Assembly: GCF_002979415.1 (NCBI RefSeq)
Contig: NZ_PCOT01000017.1
Coordinates: 1-64,000, forward strand
Length of the DNA stretch: 64,000 nt
Direction: 5' to 3'
Source: Microbacterium sp. MYb72
GTDB taxonomy: Bacteria > Actinomycetota > Actinomycetes > Actinomycetales > Microbacteriaceae
Numbering within the stretch: position 1 is the stretch's first letter; each line of letters opens with the position of its first letter. A program made the translations under genes and the position numbers. Shown piece after piece: positions 8,310-16,370 of this stretch. The notes beneath the pieces were generated by a model. That model was not told where the DNA came from, ran no database searches, and was given only the letters and a program-made list of their open reading frames with translations.

Positions 8310-9284
8310 ATGAGCTCGTCCGAGAACCCGATCCTCGTCCTCGTGGACGTCGACCCCGCAGGAGACGTCGCGTCCAGCACCGCTGCGCTGATCGGCGCGG
8401 CATCGACCATCGGCAGGCCGGTCGCGCTGATCGTCGGCGGCTCTGCGGATGCCGCGGAGCAGGCCGCCCAGGCCGGCGCGGCGGAGATCATCTCCGAGGA
8501 GGGCGACGCCGCGCTGCTCACCGTGCCGATCGTCGACGCGCTGCAGCGGGCATACGAGCGGGTGCGACCGGATGCCGTGCTCATCTCGAACTCGATCGCC
8601 GGCCGCGATGTCGCCGGCCGTTTCGCCGTGCGTGCGAAGCTCGCGCTCTCGGTCGACGCGGTCGGCGTCTCCCGTGACGACGAGGGCATCGTCGCACACC
8701 ACTCCGTCTACGGCGGCGCCTACCTGACCGACTCCGCCCCGACGTTCGGGACTCCTGTCATCACCGTGCGGCAGGGCGCGATCGACGCACGCGCGGAGCG
8801 CATCGACGACGCCGTGTTCACGGGGGCCACCGGAGCATTCCCGGTGAGCGGAGTCGCCGCGACCGCCGGGACGATCGACGCCGTCGAGCAGGCGTCCTCG
8901 CGCCCGGAGCTCCGCGGCGCCGCACGCGTCGTGTCGGGCGGACGCGGGCTCGCGTCGAAGGAGAAGTTCGTGCTCGTCGAAGAGCTCGCCGATGCGCTCG
9001 GCGCAGCCGTGGGCGCGTCCAGGGCCGCCGTCGATGCGGGGTACATCCCGCAGTCGCACCAGGTCGGCCAGACCGGCGTCTCGGTGTCGCCGCAGCTCTA
9101 CGTCGCGCTCGGCATCTCCGGCGCCATCCAGCACCGCGCGGGCATGCAGACCTCGAAGACGATCGTCGCGATCAACAAGGACGCCGAGGCTCCCATCTTC
9201 GACGTCGCCGACTTCGGCATCGTGGGCGACCTGTTCACCATCGTGCCGCAGGTCATCGCCGCTCTCGAGGCGCGGAAGAAGTAG
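8310..9284 (+). CDS. etfA: Electron transfer flavoprotein alpha subunit
   Basis: 324 aa. The C-terminal FAD-binding half is canonical: [11 protein letters not shown], then [17 protein letters not shown], then [17 protein letters not shown] and [11 protein letters not shown]. The N-terminal half is the degenerate nucleotide-binding domain. ATG 8310 overlaps the etfB TGA region and is preferred to upstream in-frame codons, which lie in etfB. It carries the redox FAD of ETF. The next gene starts two bases after its stop, forming a three-gene unit. Confidence 0.95.
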   Translation: MSSSENPILVLVDVDPAGDVASSTAALIGAASTIGRPVALIVGGSADAAEQAAQAGAAEIISEEGDAALLTVPIVDALQRAYERVRPDAVLISNSIAGRDVAGRFAVRAKLALSVDAVGVSRDDEGIVAHHSVYGGAYLTDSAPTFGTPVITVRQGAIDARAERIDDAVFTGATGAFPVSGVAATAGTIDAVEQASSRPELRGAARVVSGGRGLASKEKFVLVEELADALGAAVGASRAAVDAGYIPQSHQVGQTGVSVSPQLYVALGISGAIQHRAGMQTSKTIVAINKDAEAPIFDVADFGIVGDLFTIVPQVIAALEARKK

Positions 9285-9286
9285 GC

Positions 9287-11158
9287 ATGGCCACGCTGCG
9301 ACGCGGACTTCCGCGGGTACCGGGCGGAGAGCCCTGGCCTCCCGCGGGGGTGAGCGACGGCGCCGATGCGGACGCGATGGCGGATGCTGCGACGGATCCG
9401 GGTGCGGAGTCCGGAACTGCGACGCAGCCGAGTGCCTCGGGCGCCGCGGCGGGCGCATCGGGAGACGCGGCGGGCGCTTCCGGAGATGCGGCTGCCGGTT
9501 CCGGTGCTTCGGTTGCTGCCTCGGTCGAGCGGGCAGAACGAGACGAGGCGCGCGCTGCCGATTCGGCCGCCGCTGCCTCTGTCGCCGCTGCCTCTGTCGC
9601 CGCTGCTGCCTCCACCGCTGCAGTTCGCATCCGTCGCGGACTCCCGCGTGTGCCGGGCGGAGAGCCGTGGCCCCCGGCGGATGTCGCGCCGAACAGTTCG
9701 TCTACCGCCTCAACCGTCGCGTCGACGGACTCCTCGTCTGTCGCGCCGTCGTCCGTCTCGTCCGTCGCGCCGACCACAGTCCCGAGCGCGGTCGCAGCAC
9801 CGGAGCGGCCGCAGTCGTCCGAGTCGGCGCCAGACGCAACGCGCGCATCGACGGGGTCGTCCGCGCAGAGCGAGGGCGCGACTGCCGATGGCGTCATGCG
9901 CCGAGGACTTCCGAGAACCGCGGGTGGCGAGCCCTGGCCGCCGGCGGGACTCGTGCCGGCAGCCGTGGCGCCGGTCGGAGCGGCGGATCGGGCCGGGGCG
10001 CCATCCTCGCCCGATGATCGGGCGGCCGCCGCGCCGTCTGCCTCCGACGCTGTGGGCGTCGACTCCGCATCTGCGGCGGCATCCGTCGCGGCGGCATCCG
10101 CCCTCGGCGAGGGGGACGCCGTCTCCGCGGCATCCGCTGTCGCTCCGGTCGCGGCATCCGCCGTCGTGCCTGGCGCCGACCTCAGCGTCCCCCTGCGGGG
10201 CGCGCGCACGGTGTGGAACGGCAGTGCGCCCCGGCATCTCCCCGCCGCACCGGCATCCGACCGCCGTCGTCCGACGTGGACGCAGGGGATCGCCGCGCTC
10301 ATGGCCGCCGCCGGTCTCGGAGTGCTGGCCGGCGCCGCCGTCGCCCTCGTCCGGACGCTGCTGAGCCTGGATCCGCTGCAGGACTTCCTCGCGGCCTTCC
10401 CCGGGGAGTATGCGCCCGCGGTGCACGTGGAGCCGGGCTTCGCGCCATGGATCGGATGGCAGCACTTCTTCAACATGTTCCTGATGGTGCTGATCATCCG
10501 ATCGGGACTCACCATCCGGCGCGAGAAGCGGCCGACCGCGTTCTGGACGCCCAAGAACAACCCGAAGGGCAAGGTCAGCCTGACGATCTGGTTCCACCAG
10601 GCCCTCGACATCCTGTGGCTCGTCAACGGCGCGATCTTCGTCGTCCTGCTGTTCGTCACCGGGCACTGGGCGCGGATCGTGCCGACGAGCTGGGAGGTCT
10701 TCCCGAATGCGCTGTCGGCGGCTCTGCAGTACGTCTCGTTCAACTGGCCGCACGAGAACGGGTGGAACAACTACAACAGCCTGCAGCAGCTGGCCTACTT
10801 CGTCACCGTGTTCCTCGCAGCGCCTCTGGCTGCGGTCACCGGATTCCGGATGTCGGGGCTGTGGCCGAAGAAGGCGGAGCGGCTGTCGAAGGCCTACCCG
10901 ATCGAGTGGGCCCGCGCCGTGCACTTCCCGGTGATGCTGTACTTCGTGCTGTTCATCATCGCGCACGTCGCACTGGTGTTCCTCACCGGCTTCCTCGCGA
11001 ACCTCAACCACATGTTCGCGTCCTCTGACGCGGTCACGTGGACGGGTTTCTGGGTGTTCGTCGCGGCCGTCGCCGTGATCGCCGCCGGCTGGGCAGCCGC
11101 CCGCCCGCTGGTGATCGCCCCGATCGCCAAGCTCTTCGGGACCGTCTCCGGCCGCTGA
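9287..11158 (+). CDS. Cytochrome b-like membrane protein with motif-repeat N-terminus
   Basis: 623 aa. Residues 1 to about 330 are Ala/Ser/Pro-rich and contain three near-identical copies of [15 protein letters not shown] at about residues 5, 116 and 205, separated by low-complexity linkers. Residues about 340-620 form a di-heme cytochrome b561/FdnI-like domain with four or five membrane helices. Candidate heme His lie in [17 protein letters not shown] and in [15 protein letters not shown], the last pair 14 residues apart. It starts two bases after etfA, so it may be the membrane partner that passes ETF electrons to the quinone pool. That role is inferred; no ETF-quinone oxidoreductase gene is seen here. 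Confidence 0.8.
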   Translation: MATLRRGLPRVPGGEPWPPAGVSDGADADAMADAATDPGAESGTATQPSASGAAAGASGDAAGASGDAAAGSGASVAASVERAERDEARAADSAAAASVAAASVAAAASTAAVRIRRGLPRVPGGEPWPPADVAPNSSSTASTVASTDSSSVAPSSVSSVAPTTVPSAVAAPERPQSSESAPDATRASTGSSAQSEGATADGVMRRGLPRTAGGEPWPPAGLVPAAVAPVGAADRAGAPSSPDDRAAAAPSASDAVGVDSASAAASVAAASALGEGDAVSAASAVAPVAASAVVPGADLSVPLRGARTVWNGSAPRHLPAAPASDRRRPTWTQGIAALMAAAGLGVLAGAAVALVRTLLSLDPLQDFLAAFPGEYAPAVHVEPGFAPWIGWQHFFNMFLMVLIIRSGLTIRREKRPTAFWTPKNNPKGKVSLTIWFHQALDILWLVNGAIFVVLLFVTGHWARIVPTSWEVFPNALSAALQYVSFNWPHENGWNNYNSLQQLAYFVTVFLAAPLAAVTGFRMSGLWPKKAERLSKAYPIEWARAVHFPVMLYFVLFIIAHVALVFLTGFLANLNHMFASSDAVTWTGFWVFVAAVAVIAAGWAAARPLVIAPIAKLFGTVSGR

Positions 11159-11350
11159 GTCGCGTGGGTTCCGCATCGCCTCCTGAGTCGCGTGGGTTCT
11201 GCGCTGCCCCTGAGTCGCGTGGGTTCTGCGCTGCCCCTGAGTCGCGTGGGTTCTGCGCTGCCCCTGAGTCGCGTGGGTTCCGCATCGCCCGCTGAGTCGC
11301 GCGGGCTCCGCGCCGCCCCCTGACTCGTGCGGGTCCATGCCGCCGAACCC
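11156..11350 (+). repeat. Tandem array of about seven 27-bp units from the stop codon
   Basis: Units begin TGAGTCGCGTGGGTTC and start at 11156, 11184, 11211, 11238, 11265, 11293 and 11321. The three middle units (11184, 11211, 11238) are identical; the outer ones diverge. The first unit's TGA is the stop codon of the cytochrome gene. There are no unique spacers, so this is not a CRISPR array. Confidence 0.95.
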
Positions 11351-11365
11351 TGAGGCGAGGGTTCT

Positions 11366-11455
11366 GCGTTCACAACTCCTCATGAGCCGGGTGATCTTCC
11401 GCAGATCCGGCCGTGTGGGCGGCTGATGGGCCGATCTGTGCGGAGTTGTGAACGC
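11366..11455. repeat. Inverted repeat with 14-bp ends
   Basis: GCGTTCACAACTCC (11366-11379) is the exact reverse complement of 11442-11455. Inside lie weaker inverted arms (CCGCAGATC near 11399 and GATCTGTGCGG near 11433). The 90-bp unit resembles a small palindromic interspersed element. There is no coding content. Confidence 0.85.
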
Positions 11456-11472
11456 GGTGCGGCTCGGCCGAG

Positions 11473-11557
11473 CTCCAGAACTCCGGAGATCTGCCGCGTG
11501 CGGATGCAGAAGAGGCCGCCATCCGTGGATGGCGGCCTCTTCTCCGGAGTTCTGGAG
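11473..11557. terminator. Nested hairpins, probable bidirectional terminator
   Basis: The inner hairpin is AGAAGAGGCCGCCATCC (11508-11524) against 11527-11543, a perfect 17-bp stem with a two-base loop. It is framed by an outer pair CTCCAGAACTCCGGA (11473-11487) and its exact complement at 11543-11557. It sits between convergent genes (cytochrome, plus strand; acetyltransferase, minus strand). There is no long T run, so termination is inferred. Confidence 0.7.
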
Positions 11558-11608
11558 CCGAACGAGCGACTCAGCCCGAGAGGGCGGTTCAGCCCGAGCG
11601 GGTCAGCC

Positions 11609-11677
11609 GGAGCGGCTCAGCCCGAGCCGACGGAGCGGCTCAGCCCGAGCCGACGGAGCGGCTCAGCCCGAGCCGAA
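11609..11677. repeat. Three 23-bp tandem copies downstream of the GNAT gene
   Basis: The unit GGAGCGGCTCAGCCCGAGCC plus GAC occurs at 11609-11631 and 11632-11654; a third copy at 11655-11677 differs at its last base. Related fragments flank the array (11570-11605 and 11678-11700). It ends about 25 bp from the stop of the minus-strand acetyltransferase gene. Confidence 0.9.
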
Positions 11678-11701
11678 GCGGCTCGGGCGAAGCGGGCGGG
11701 C

Positions 11702-12208
11702 TCAGCGCGTGAAGCGGACCTCGGTCAGCGTCTCGCCGAGGAACGGCTCGGTGTGGCTGGCGCCGTCGAGGGCGAAGCCGTTGCGGGTGTAGAAGCGGTG
11801 CGCGCGGGGGTTGTCCTCGGCGACCCAGAGGTACAGCGGCTCGTCCTTCTCGACGGCGGCGTCGAACAGCTTCTGACCGATGCCGGTGCCGTGGTACGCG
11901 TCGAGCAGGTAGATGAAGTAGAGCTCGCGGAACGCCGGAGCATCCTTGTCGCGGGCGGGACCCGAACCGACGAAGCCGACGATCTCGCCATCGACGAGGG
12001 CCGCGTTCATCTTGAACTCCGGCCCCTGCGAGGCCCAGTGCGTCCACAGCTCGGCCATGCGGCGGGGCGACACCTTCTCGAGGGCGGCCTTGCTGATCAG
12101 GTGGTCGTAGGTCTCGTGCCAGCACTGCGCGTGCACGCGGCCTAGGGCTTCCGCATCCACGTCGCGGACCGGACGAACGGAGATCTGGGGCTGGGCTTCG
12201 GCGCTCAT
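11702..12208 (-). CDS. GNAT-family N-acetyltransferase
   Basis: 168 aa. The acetyl-CoA binding motif A is visible as LDAYHGTGIGQKLFDAA (about residues 102-118), preceded by ELYFIYLL and followed by EDNPRAHRFYTRNGF, a classic GNAT C-terminal half. The substrate is unknown. On its strand TAGAGT lies six bases before the ATG, so the mRNA is likely leaderless. It is divergent from the thioesterase-like gene. Confidence 0.9.
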   Translation of the reverse strand: MSAEAQPQISVRPVRDVDAEALGRVHAQCWHETYDHLISKAALEKVSPRRMAELWTHWASQGPEFKMNAALVDGEIVGFVGSGPARDKDAPAFRELYFIYLLDAYHGTGIGQKLFDAAVEKDEPLYLWVAEDNPRAHRFYTRNGFALDGASHTEPFLGETLTEVRFTR

Positions 12209-12338
12209 GCCGCGACTCTACGCGCGGCGTCGGCGAACCGGAAATCGAGTGGATGTCGTCAACAGGGCATCCGACGCCGATGGAGGATCCGTACAACGAT
12301 GTTCGCGGATCGTTCGCGAATGGCTACGATCGGACATC

Positions 12339-12899
12339 GTGAACGTGATCTGGCGCACCCTCCTCGTGATCCTCGGCGCCCGCCGCCGCGTGCGGCAGGG
12401 CAAGGCCCTCGAACCGTCCGCCGTCGGCACCATCCGTCTGACGACGCTGCCGACCGACATCGACATCCTCCGCCACATGAACAACGGCCGCTACCTGTCG
12501 CTGTTCGACCTCGGACGCTGGGACCAGCTGATCCGCACCGGCCTCTTCGACGCCATGAAGGAGCGCGGCTGGTACGCCGTCGTGTCGAGCGAGACGATCA
12601 CCTTCCGCAAGTCGCTGCAGCTGTGGCAGCGGTTCGAGGTGCAGTCGCGCTTCATCGGCCACGACGACAAGGCCGTGTTCATGGAGCACCGCGCCGTCGT
12701 CGACGGCGAGATCTACGCGAGGGCGATCGTGAGGGCCCGGATGCTGCGTCGCTCCGGCGGCACGGTCAGCAACGAGGAGCTGTTCGCCGCGGTCGGCAAG
12801 CCCGAGGGCGTACCGGAGATCGACGAGTGGGTGCACGACTGGGCCGCGGCATCCGCTCTCCCGCCGGTGCGCAAGAGCGCGCCGAGCCTTTGGACCTGA
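12339..12899 (+). CDS. Acyl-CoA thioesterase-like (hot-dog fold) protein
   Basis: 186 aa from GTG 12339. The segment ILRHMNNGRYLSLFDLGRWD (about residues 43-62) carries the 4HBT-type active-site Asn-Gly and Asp, followed by beta strands typical of the single hot-dog fold. The open frame extends to 12207, but this overlaps the divergent acetyltransferase promoter. A TACGAT hexamer eight bases before GTG 12339 supports the later start. It likely hydrolyses an acyl-CoA; the substrate is unknown. Confidence 0.82.
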   Translation: MNVIWRTLLVILGARRRVRQGKALEPSAVGTIRLTTLPTDIDILRHMNNGRYLSLFDLGRWDQLIRTGLFDAMKERGWYAVVSSETITFRKSLQLWQRFEVQSRFIGHDDKAVFMEHRAVVDGEIYARAIVRARMLRRSGGTVSNEELFAAVGKPEGVPEIDEWVHDWAAASALPPVRKSAPSLWT

Positions 12900-12978
12900 G
12901 AACGGGTCGCTCGGCCCCGGAGGGGGATGCAGCGACGCGACCTCGCCCGGAGTCGGTGCGACGCGCTATTTTGGGGGC

Positions 12979-14376
12979 GTGGGGGACATTCTGACGACCG
13001 CCGGCCGGGTGCTGTGGCGGCACTGGCCGGCGATGCTCGCGTGGTACCTCGGCGGCATCCTCGTGCATTACGTCATCCTGCAGTTCGCCGGCATCATCGG
13101 CGCCTACACGGCGACCGTCGGGTTCCTCGTGCTGCCCGTCGCGATCCTCGCGAAGCTCATCAGCTACGTCGCCATGTTCCTCGTGCTGCGCGACGGCCTG
13201 CGCAATCTGCAGGAGGTCGCTCCTCTGCCGGAGTCCCCGGCCGAGCGGCGGCGCACGTTCCTCTCGGCGCTGCTCGCCGGCATCCTCCCCTTCTTCGCGG
13301 TGTACTGGGCGCAGAAGCTGCTGCGGGACGACGTGATCGACTACTCGGCTCGCGCGCTGCAGGTGCGCACGGACCTCCATTGGATAGCTGCGGCGAACGG
13401 CGACGGGCCGCTGAGCAGCGAGGACTCCGTGCAGAACCTCCCGTTCAACGTGTGGACCGTCTCGATCATCGTGCTCGCCTTCGCCGGCCGCTGGGCCTGG
13501 TCGAAGTGGTCGGACCGGCTCGCCGCGTGGCTCTCGCCGGTCGCGGTGTACTTCGAGGTCGTCTGGGTCTTCTTCTCGGTGATCCTGCTCGGCGATCTCT
13601 TCGAATCCATCCGTGCCTGGGTGGACGGCCGCGCCGTGATGGTGCTCCTCGACGACATGCGCGAGCAGATCCTCGCCGCGGTCGCGCCGCTGCGCTGGCT
13701 GTGGGACGGCATCGGCTGGGTGCTCTCGGAGGCAGGGCCGGTGCTGCTCGCGCCGCTCGCGTGGCTGACCATCGCCGGCGTCGTGTTCGGCCAGGCGATC
13801 GTCGCGGAGAAGCTGCGCGTGGAGAGCGAGCTGATCACCCGCATCCGCGAGCACGCGAAGGTCATCCCCAACCCGCTGGTGCGTCGGCTGAAGGATCTGG
13901 GCGATGAGCTCGGCGCCCGGTTCCGCCCCATCGGCCGCGCTCTCCTGTTGATGTGGCGCGCGGGCCCCGTGCTCGTCGCGTCCTATGCGCTCCTCTTCGT
14001 GGCGGTGAAGGCGCTGGGCTCCTACCTCGACCTGGGCGTCACCCGTCTGATCGGACCGCACGAGTTCGATTTCTGGTCGATCGCGCTGCCGGTGGTCACG
14101 CTCATCCCGATGCTGATCGTCGAGCCGCTGCGGATCGCGGTGATCAGCGGGGCCTACGACGCCACGCTGGGCCGGCTGCGCCGCAGGCAGCAGGATCTCC
14201 GGTCGGAAGGGACCACGTCGGAGGAGGCGGAGATCCGTGCGGTGGCGGATGCGGCGGGTCTTCTGCCGAGTTCTGCGGATGCCGTCGCCGCGGCGGTCGT
14301 GTCGGCATCCGACCGCGACGTCCTCGGGGGTCAGGGGTCGATCGAGAACCTCAGGAACGTCCCGCCGGAGTCCTGA
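12979..14376 (+). CDS. Polytopic membrane protein of unknown function
   Basis: 465 aa. I see about eight hydrophobic segments: roughly residues 17-36, 45-68, 95-110, 155-170, 193-213, 260-280, 330-350 and 370-390. Cytoplasmic charged loops lie between them and a hydrophilic Ala-rich C-terminal tail (about 400-465) follows. No family motif is recognised. GTG 12979 has TATTTT six bases upstream, a clear leaderless start. Its last 46 bases overlap the 3' end of the opposite-strand gene at 14331. Confidence 0.8.
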   Translation: MGDILTTAGRVLWRHWPAMLAWYLGGILVHYVILQFAGIIGAYTATVGFLVLPVAILAKLISYVAMFLVLRDGLRNLQEVAPLPESPAERRRTFLSALLAGILPFFAVYWAQKLLRDDVIDYSARALQVRTDLHWIAAANGDGPLSSEDSVQNLPFNVWTVSIIVLAFAGRWAWSKWSDRLAAWLSPVAVYFEVVWVFFSVILLGDLFESIRAWVDGRAVMVLLDDMREQILAAVAPLRWLWDGIGWVLSEAGPVLLAPLAWLTIAGVVFGQAIVAEKLRVESELITRIREHAKVIPNPLVRRLKDLGDELGARFRPIGRALLLMWRAGPVLVASYALLFVAVKALGSYLDLGVTRLIGPHEFDFWSIALPVVTLIPMLIVEPLRIAVISGAYDATLGRLRRRQQDLRSEGTTSEEAEIRAVADAAGLLPSSADAVAAAVVSASDRDVLGGQGSIENLRNVPPES

Positions 14377-14993
14377 GGCCAGACGTCCAGCCAGAACGGG
14401 CCCTCCACGTCATCGGGGAGGACGAACGGCGCGATGAGCTCGTAGTCGCCGAGCTCGTCCGACGAGCAGAACTCGGGTTCGTCGGCGTTGTCGGGGACGC
14501 CGATCTCCGATCTCTGCAGCGCCCACTGCCGCCCCGACGACTGCTGCGTCAGAGTGGGGCGCCGACACGACACCCCCTCCGGACCGGGCTCGACGGGGAC
14601 CGCCGCGGCGATGACCCGCGTGCCGTCGGGGACGTCCAGACCGCTGAGATCTTCGATGACCGCGCTGCGCACGGGGCCGAAGGACGCGCCCGCCAGCTCG
14701 GCGCTGTCATCCTCCGCCACGATGATCGGGTCGACGGGGCGGGCGCCGAAGTCGTAGATCAGGTGCCAGTGCTGCCATCCGACGGCGAACAGCGTCGCGG
14801 GCAGGAGCACCGCGGTCGCGGCGAGACCCAGTCGGTTGCGCCGCCACCACGAGGGCGACGTCGCCGATACGGGGCCAGCCGCATCGCCTGCGGGATCCGC
14901 GGATGGCGTGGGGACCGGGGGAATGCTCGACGGTGCGGGAGCCCCGGAGTTCGCGGAGGAGGAAGAAGGTCGGGGCGGTTCGGGGATCGTCAT
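14331..14993 (-). CDS. Anchored extracytoplasmic protein (third of three)
   Basis: 220 aa from the ATG at 14993. A Pro/Ser-rich N-terminal tail (residues 1-46) precedes WWRRNRLG, then one membrane helix (about 52-70) and an extracytoplasmic domain of about 150 residues with two Cys (in VSCRRPT and EFCSSDE) that may pair. Function is unknown. It overlaps the preceding gene by four bases (ATGA), and its 3' end overlaps the convergent membrane-protein gene by 46 bp. Confidence 0.78.
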   Translation of the reverse strand: MTIPEPPRPSSSSANSGAPAPSSIPPVPTPSADPAGDAAGPVSATSPSWWRRNRLGLAATAVLLPATLFAVGWQHWHLIYDFGARPVDPIIVAEDDSAELAGASFGPVRSAVIEDLSGLDVPDGTRVIAAAVPVEPGPEGVSCRRPTLTQQSSGRQWALQRSEIGVPDNADEPEFCSSDELGDYELIAPFVLPDDVEGPFWLDVWPQDSGGTFLRFSIDP

Positions 14994-15550
14994 CGCGCCC
15001 AGCCGTTCTCTTCGAAGGAGACCTCGGGCTCGAAGGGCAGGTCGGAGAGGTCGATGCCCATCTCGATCACACCGTCGAGAACGGGGGTTCCCAGCCCGAG
15101 CCGCAGCGTCGCGTGCTCCGTCCATGCGTCGTCGGGGAGCTGGAAGGCGAGGCTCCCCGAGCGCGGCACCCCGGTCACGAGAGCCTGGTTGAGGAACGTC
15201 GTCCCGCGCTCGGTCGCGGTGAACGTGCGGTCCCCGACGACCAGCGTCGCGGTGCGGAGCGACGCCCCCTCCTGGGTCACCTGCGCCGCGGCCTCGAGGT
15301 CGATCACGAGCCAGTCGCCGTCGGCCGACCAGCCCGTGGCATCGGTCACGGAGCGTGCGGCGTGCACATCTGTGACCGTGGCGACGAGGTTGCGGGCGGA
15401 TGCCGCCTCGCCGAGCGTCGCCGTGGTCACGAACGGCTCCTGAGCGGCGTCGACCGGGAGGGTGGCCTTCACGATCACCCAGGCGCCGGCCAGCAGCACC
15501 GCGGTGAGCAGCCACGGCAGGATCTTCGACCTCACGGCATCCGACCTCAC
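14990..15550 (-). CDS. Anchored extracytoplasmic protein (second of three)
   Basis: 186 aa. A single N-terminal hydrophobic anchor (LPWLLTAVLLAGAWVIV, about 11-27) is followed by a beta-rich domain with DWLVIDLEAAAQ and TATLVVGDRTFTATERG, an arrangement like DUF4352-type surface domains. Function is unknown. It is the middle gene of an operon with four-base overlaps on both sides, so the three proteins probably act together at the outer face of the membrane. Confidence 0.78.
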   Translation of the reverse strand: MRSDAVRSKILPWLLTAVLLAGAWVIVKATLPVDAAQEPFVTTATLGEAASARNLVATVTDVHAARSVTDATGWSADGDWLVIDLEAAAQVTQEGASLRTATLVVGDRTFTATERGTTFLNQALVTGVPRSGSLAFQLPDDAWTEHATLRLGLGTPVLDGVIEMGIDLSDLPFEPEVSFEENGWAR

Positions 15551-16224
15551 GGCGCGCTCACCTGCTCGACGGTCGCCGTCATCGTCGCGCCGACGCGGGG
15601 GTCCTCCCAGAGGTCCGTTCCGCGTAGCACGTTGTCGCCGACCCGGTGCGTCGACGCCGGAAGCGTCAGCGTCACGGCGTCGCCGTCGTGGAAGTCATCG
15701 GGGCCGACGCTCCAAGCGAGCAGCAGCCGAACGGGGACGTCGGGCTGCAGCGTCGTGGCCGTGCCGCCGTCGTCGGCGTAGGTGAGGAACGGGGCGTCCT
15801 CCAGCTCGCCGACCCGGATGGCGCCCGCAGACCCCTCGTCGAACTCGCTGCCCGAGGCCAAGCGCGGCTTCTCGAACCTGTTCGTGACATCGACCGTCAC
15901 GACCAGGACCTTCTCGCCGCTCTCCGGATCGGGGTAGATGGCCGTATTGCCCTGGTCCTCGCGCAGCTCGACACCGACGACCGACAGCTCGAGATCCGAG
16001 CCGGTGTACGGGTCTCCCACGGCGAGTTCGGGAACGGGGGCGACGGGTGCGGTCGCGAGCCCTCCGAACGCGGCGGTCGTGGTGAGCAGCACGGCGCCGG
16101 CGCCCGTGATCAGCCATCCGGTGGGGATGAGGTCGACGGTGCGCCGCGCCCACCCGAGCACCTTCGCCCTGGCGCTCGCGTTCGCGCGCGCCTCGGCGGC
16201 TCCTGACGCCTTCTCTTCCCCCAC
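15547..16224 (-). CDS. Anchored extracytoplasmic protein (first of three)
   Basis: 225 aa from GTG 16224. A cytoplasmic basic N-terminus is followed by one membrane helix (about 35-55) and a domain resembling DUF4352 (VVGVELREDQGN, KVLVVTVDVTNRFEKP). On its strand TATGCT lies six bases before the GTG, matching the leaderless pattern. It heads a three-gene minus-strand operon whose members share the same anchor-plus-beta-domain plan and may be ancient paralogues. Confidence 0.8.
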   Translation of the reverse strand: MGEEKASGAAEARANASARAKVLGWARRTVDLIPTGWLITGAGAVLLTTTAAFGGLATAPVAPVPELAVGDPYTGSDLELSVVGVELREDQGNTAIYPDPESGEKVLVVTVDVTNRFEKPRLASGSEFDEGSAGAIRVGELEDAPFLTYADDGGTATTLQPDVPVRLLLAWSVGPDDFHDGDAVTLTLPASTHRVGDNVLRGTDLWEDPRVGATMTATVEQVSAP

Positions 16225-16370
16225 GCAGACAGCATAGAACGGTCATCGGCGCTCGATCGCGGCCCCTTTGCGGAGACCGCGCGGTTTCTCGCCTCGACGC
16301 GGCCGGACCGTCCGGGAAACGCGCCACCGTCCGACCCGGTTGCCGCCCCTGCCGCGCCTAGGCTGAAGCC

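Noticed and set aside
11156..11350. Possible CRISPR array
   Set aside because: Units are directly adjacent with no unique spacers of 30-40 bp, and no cas gene is in the window.
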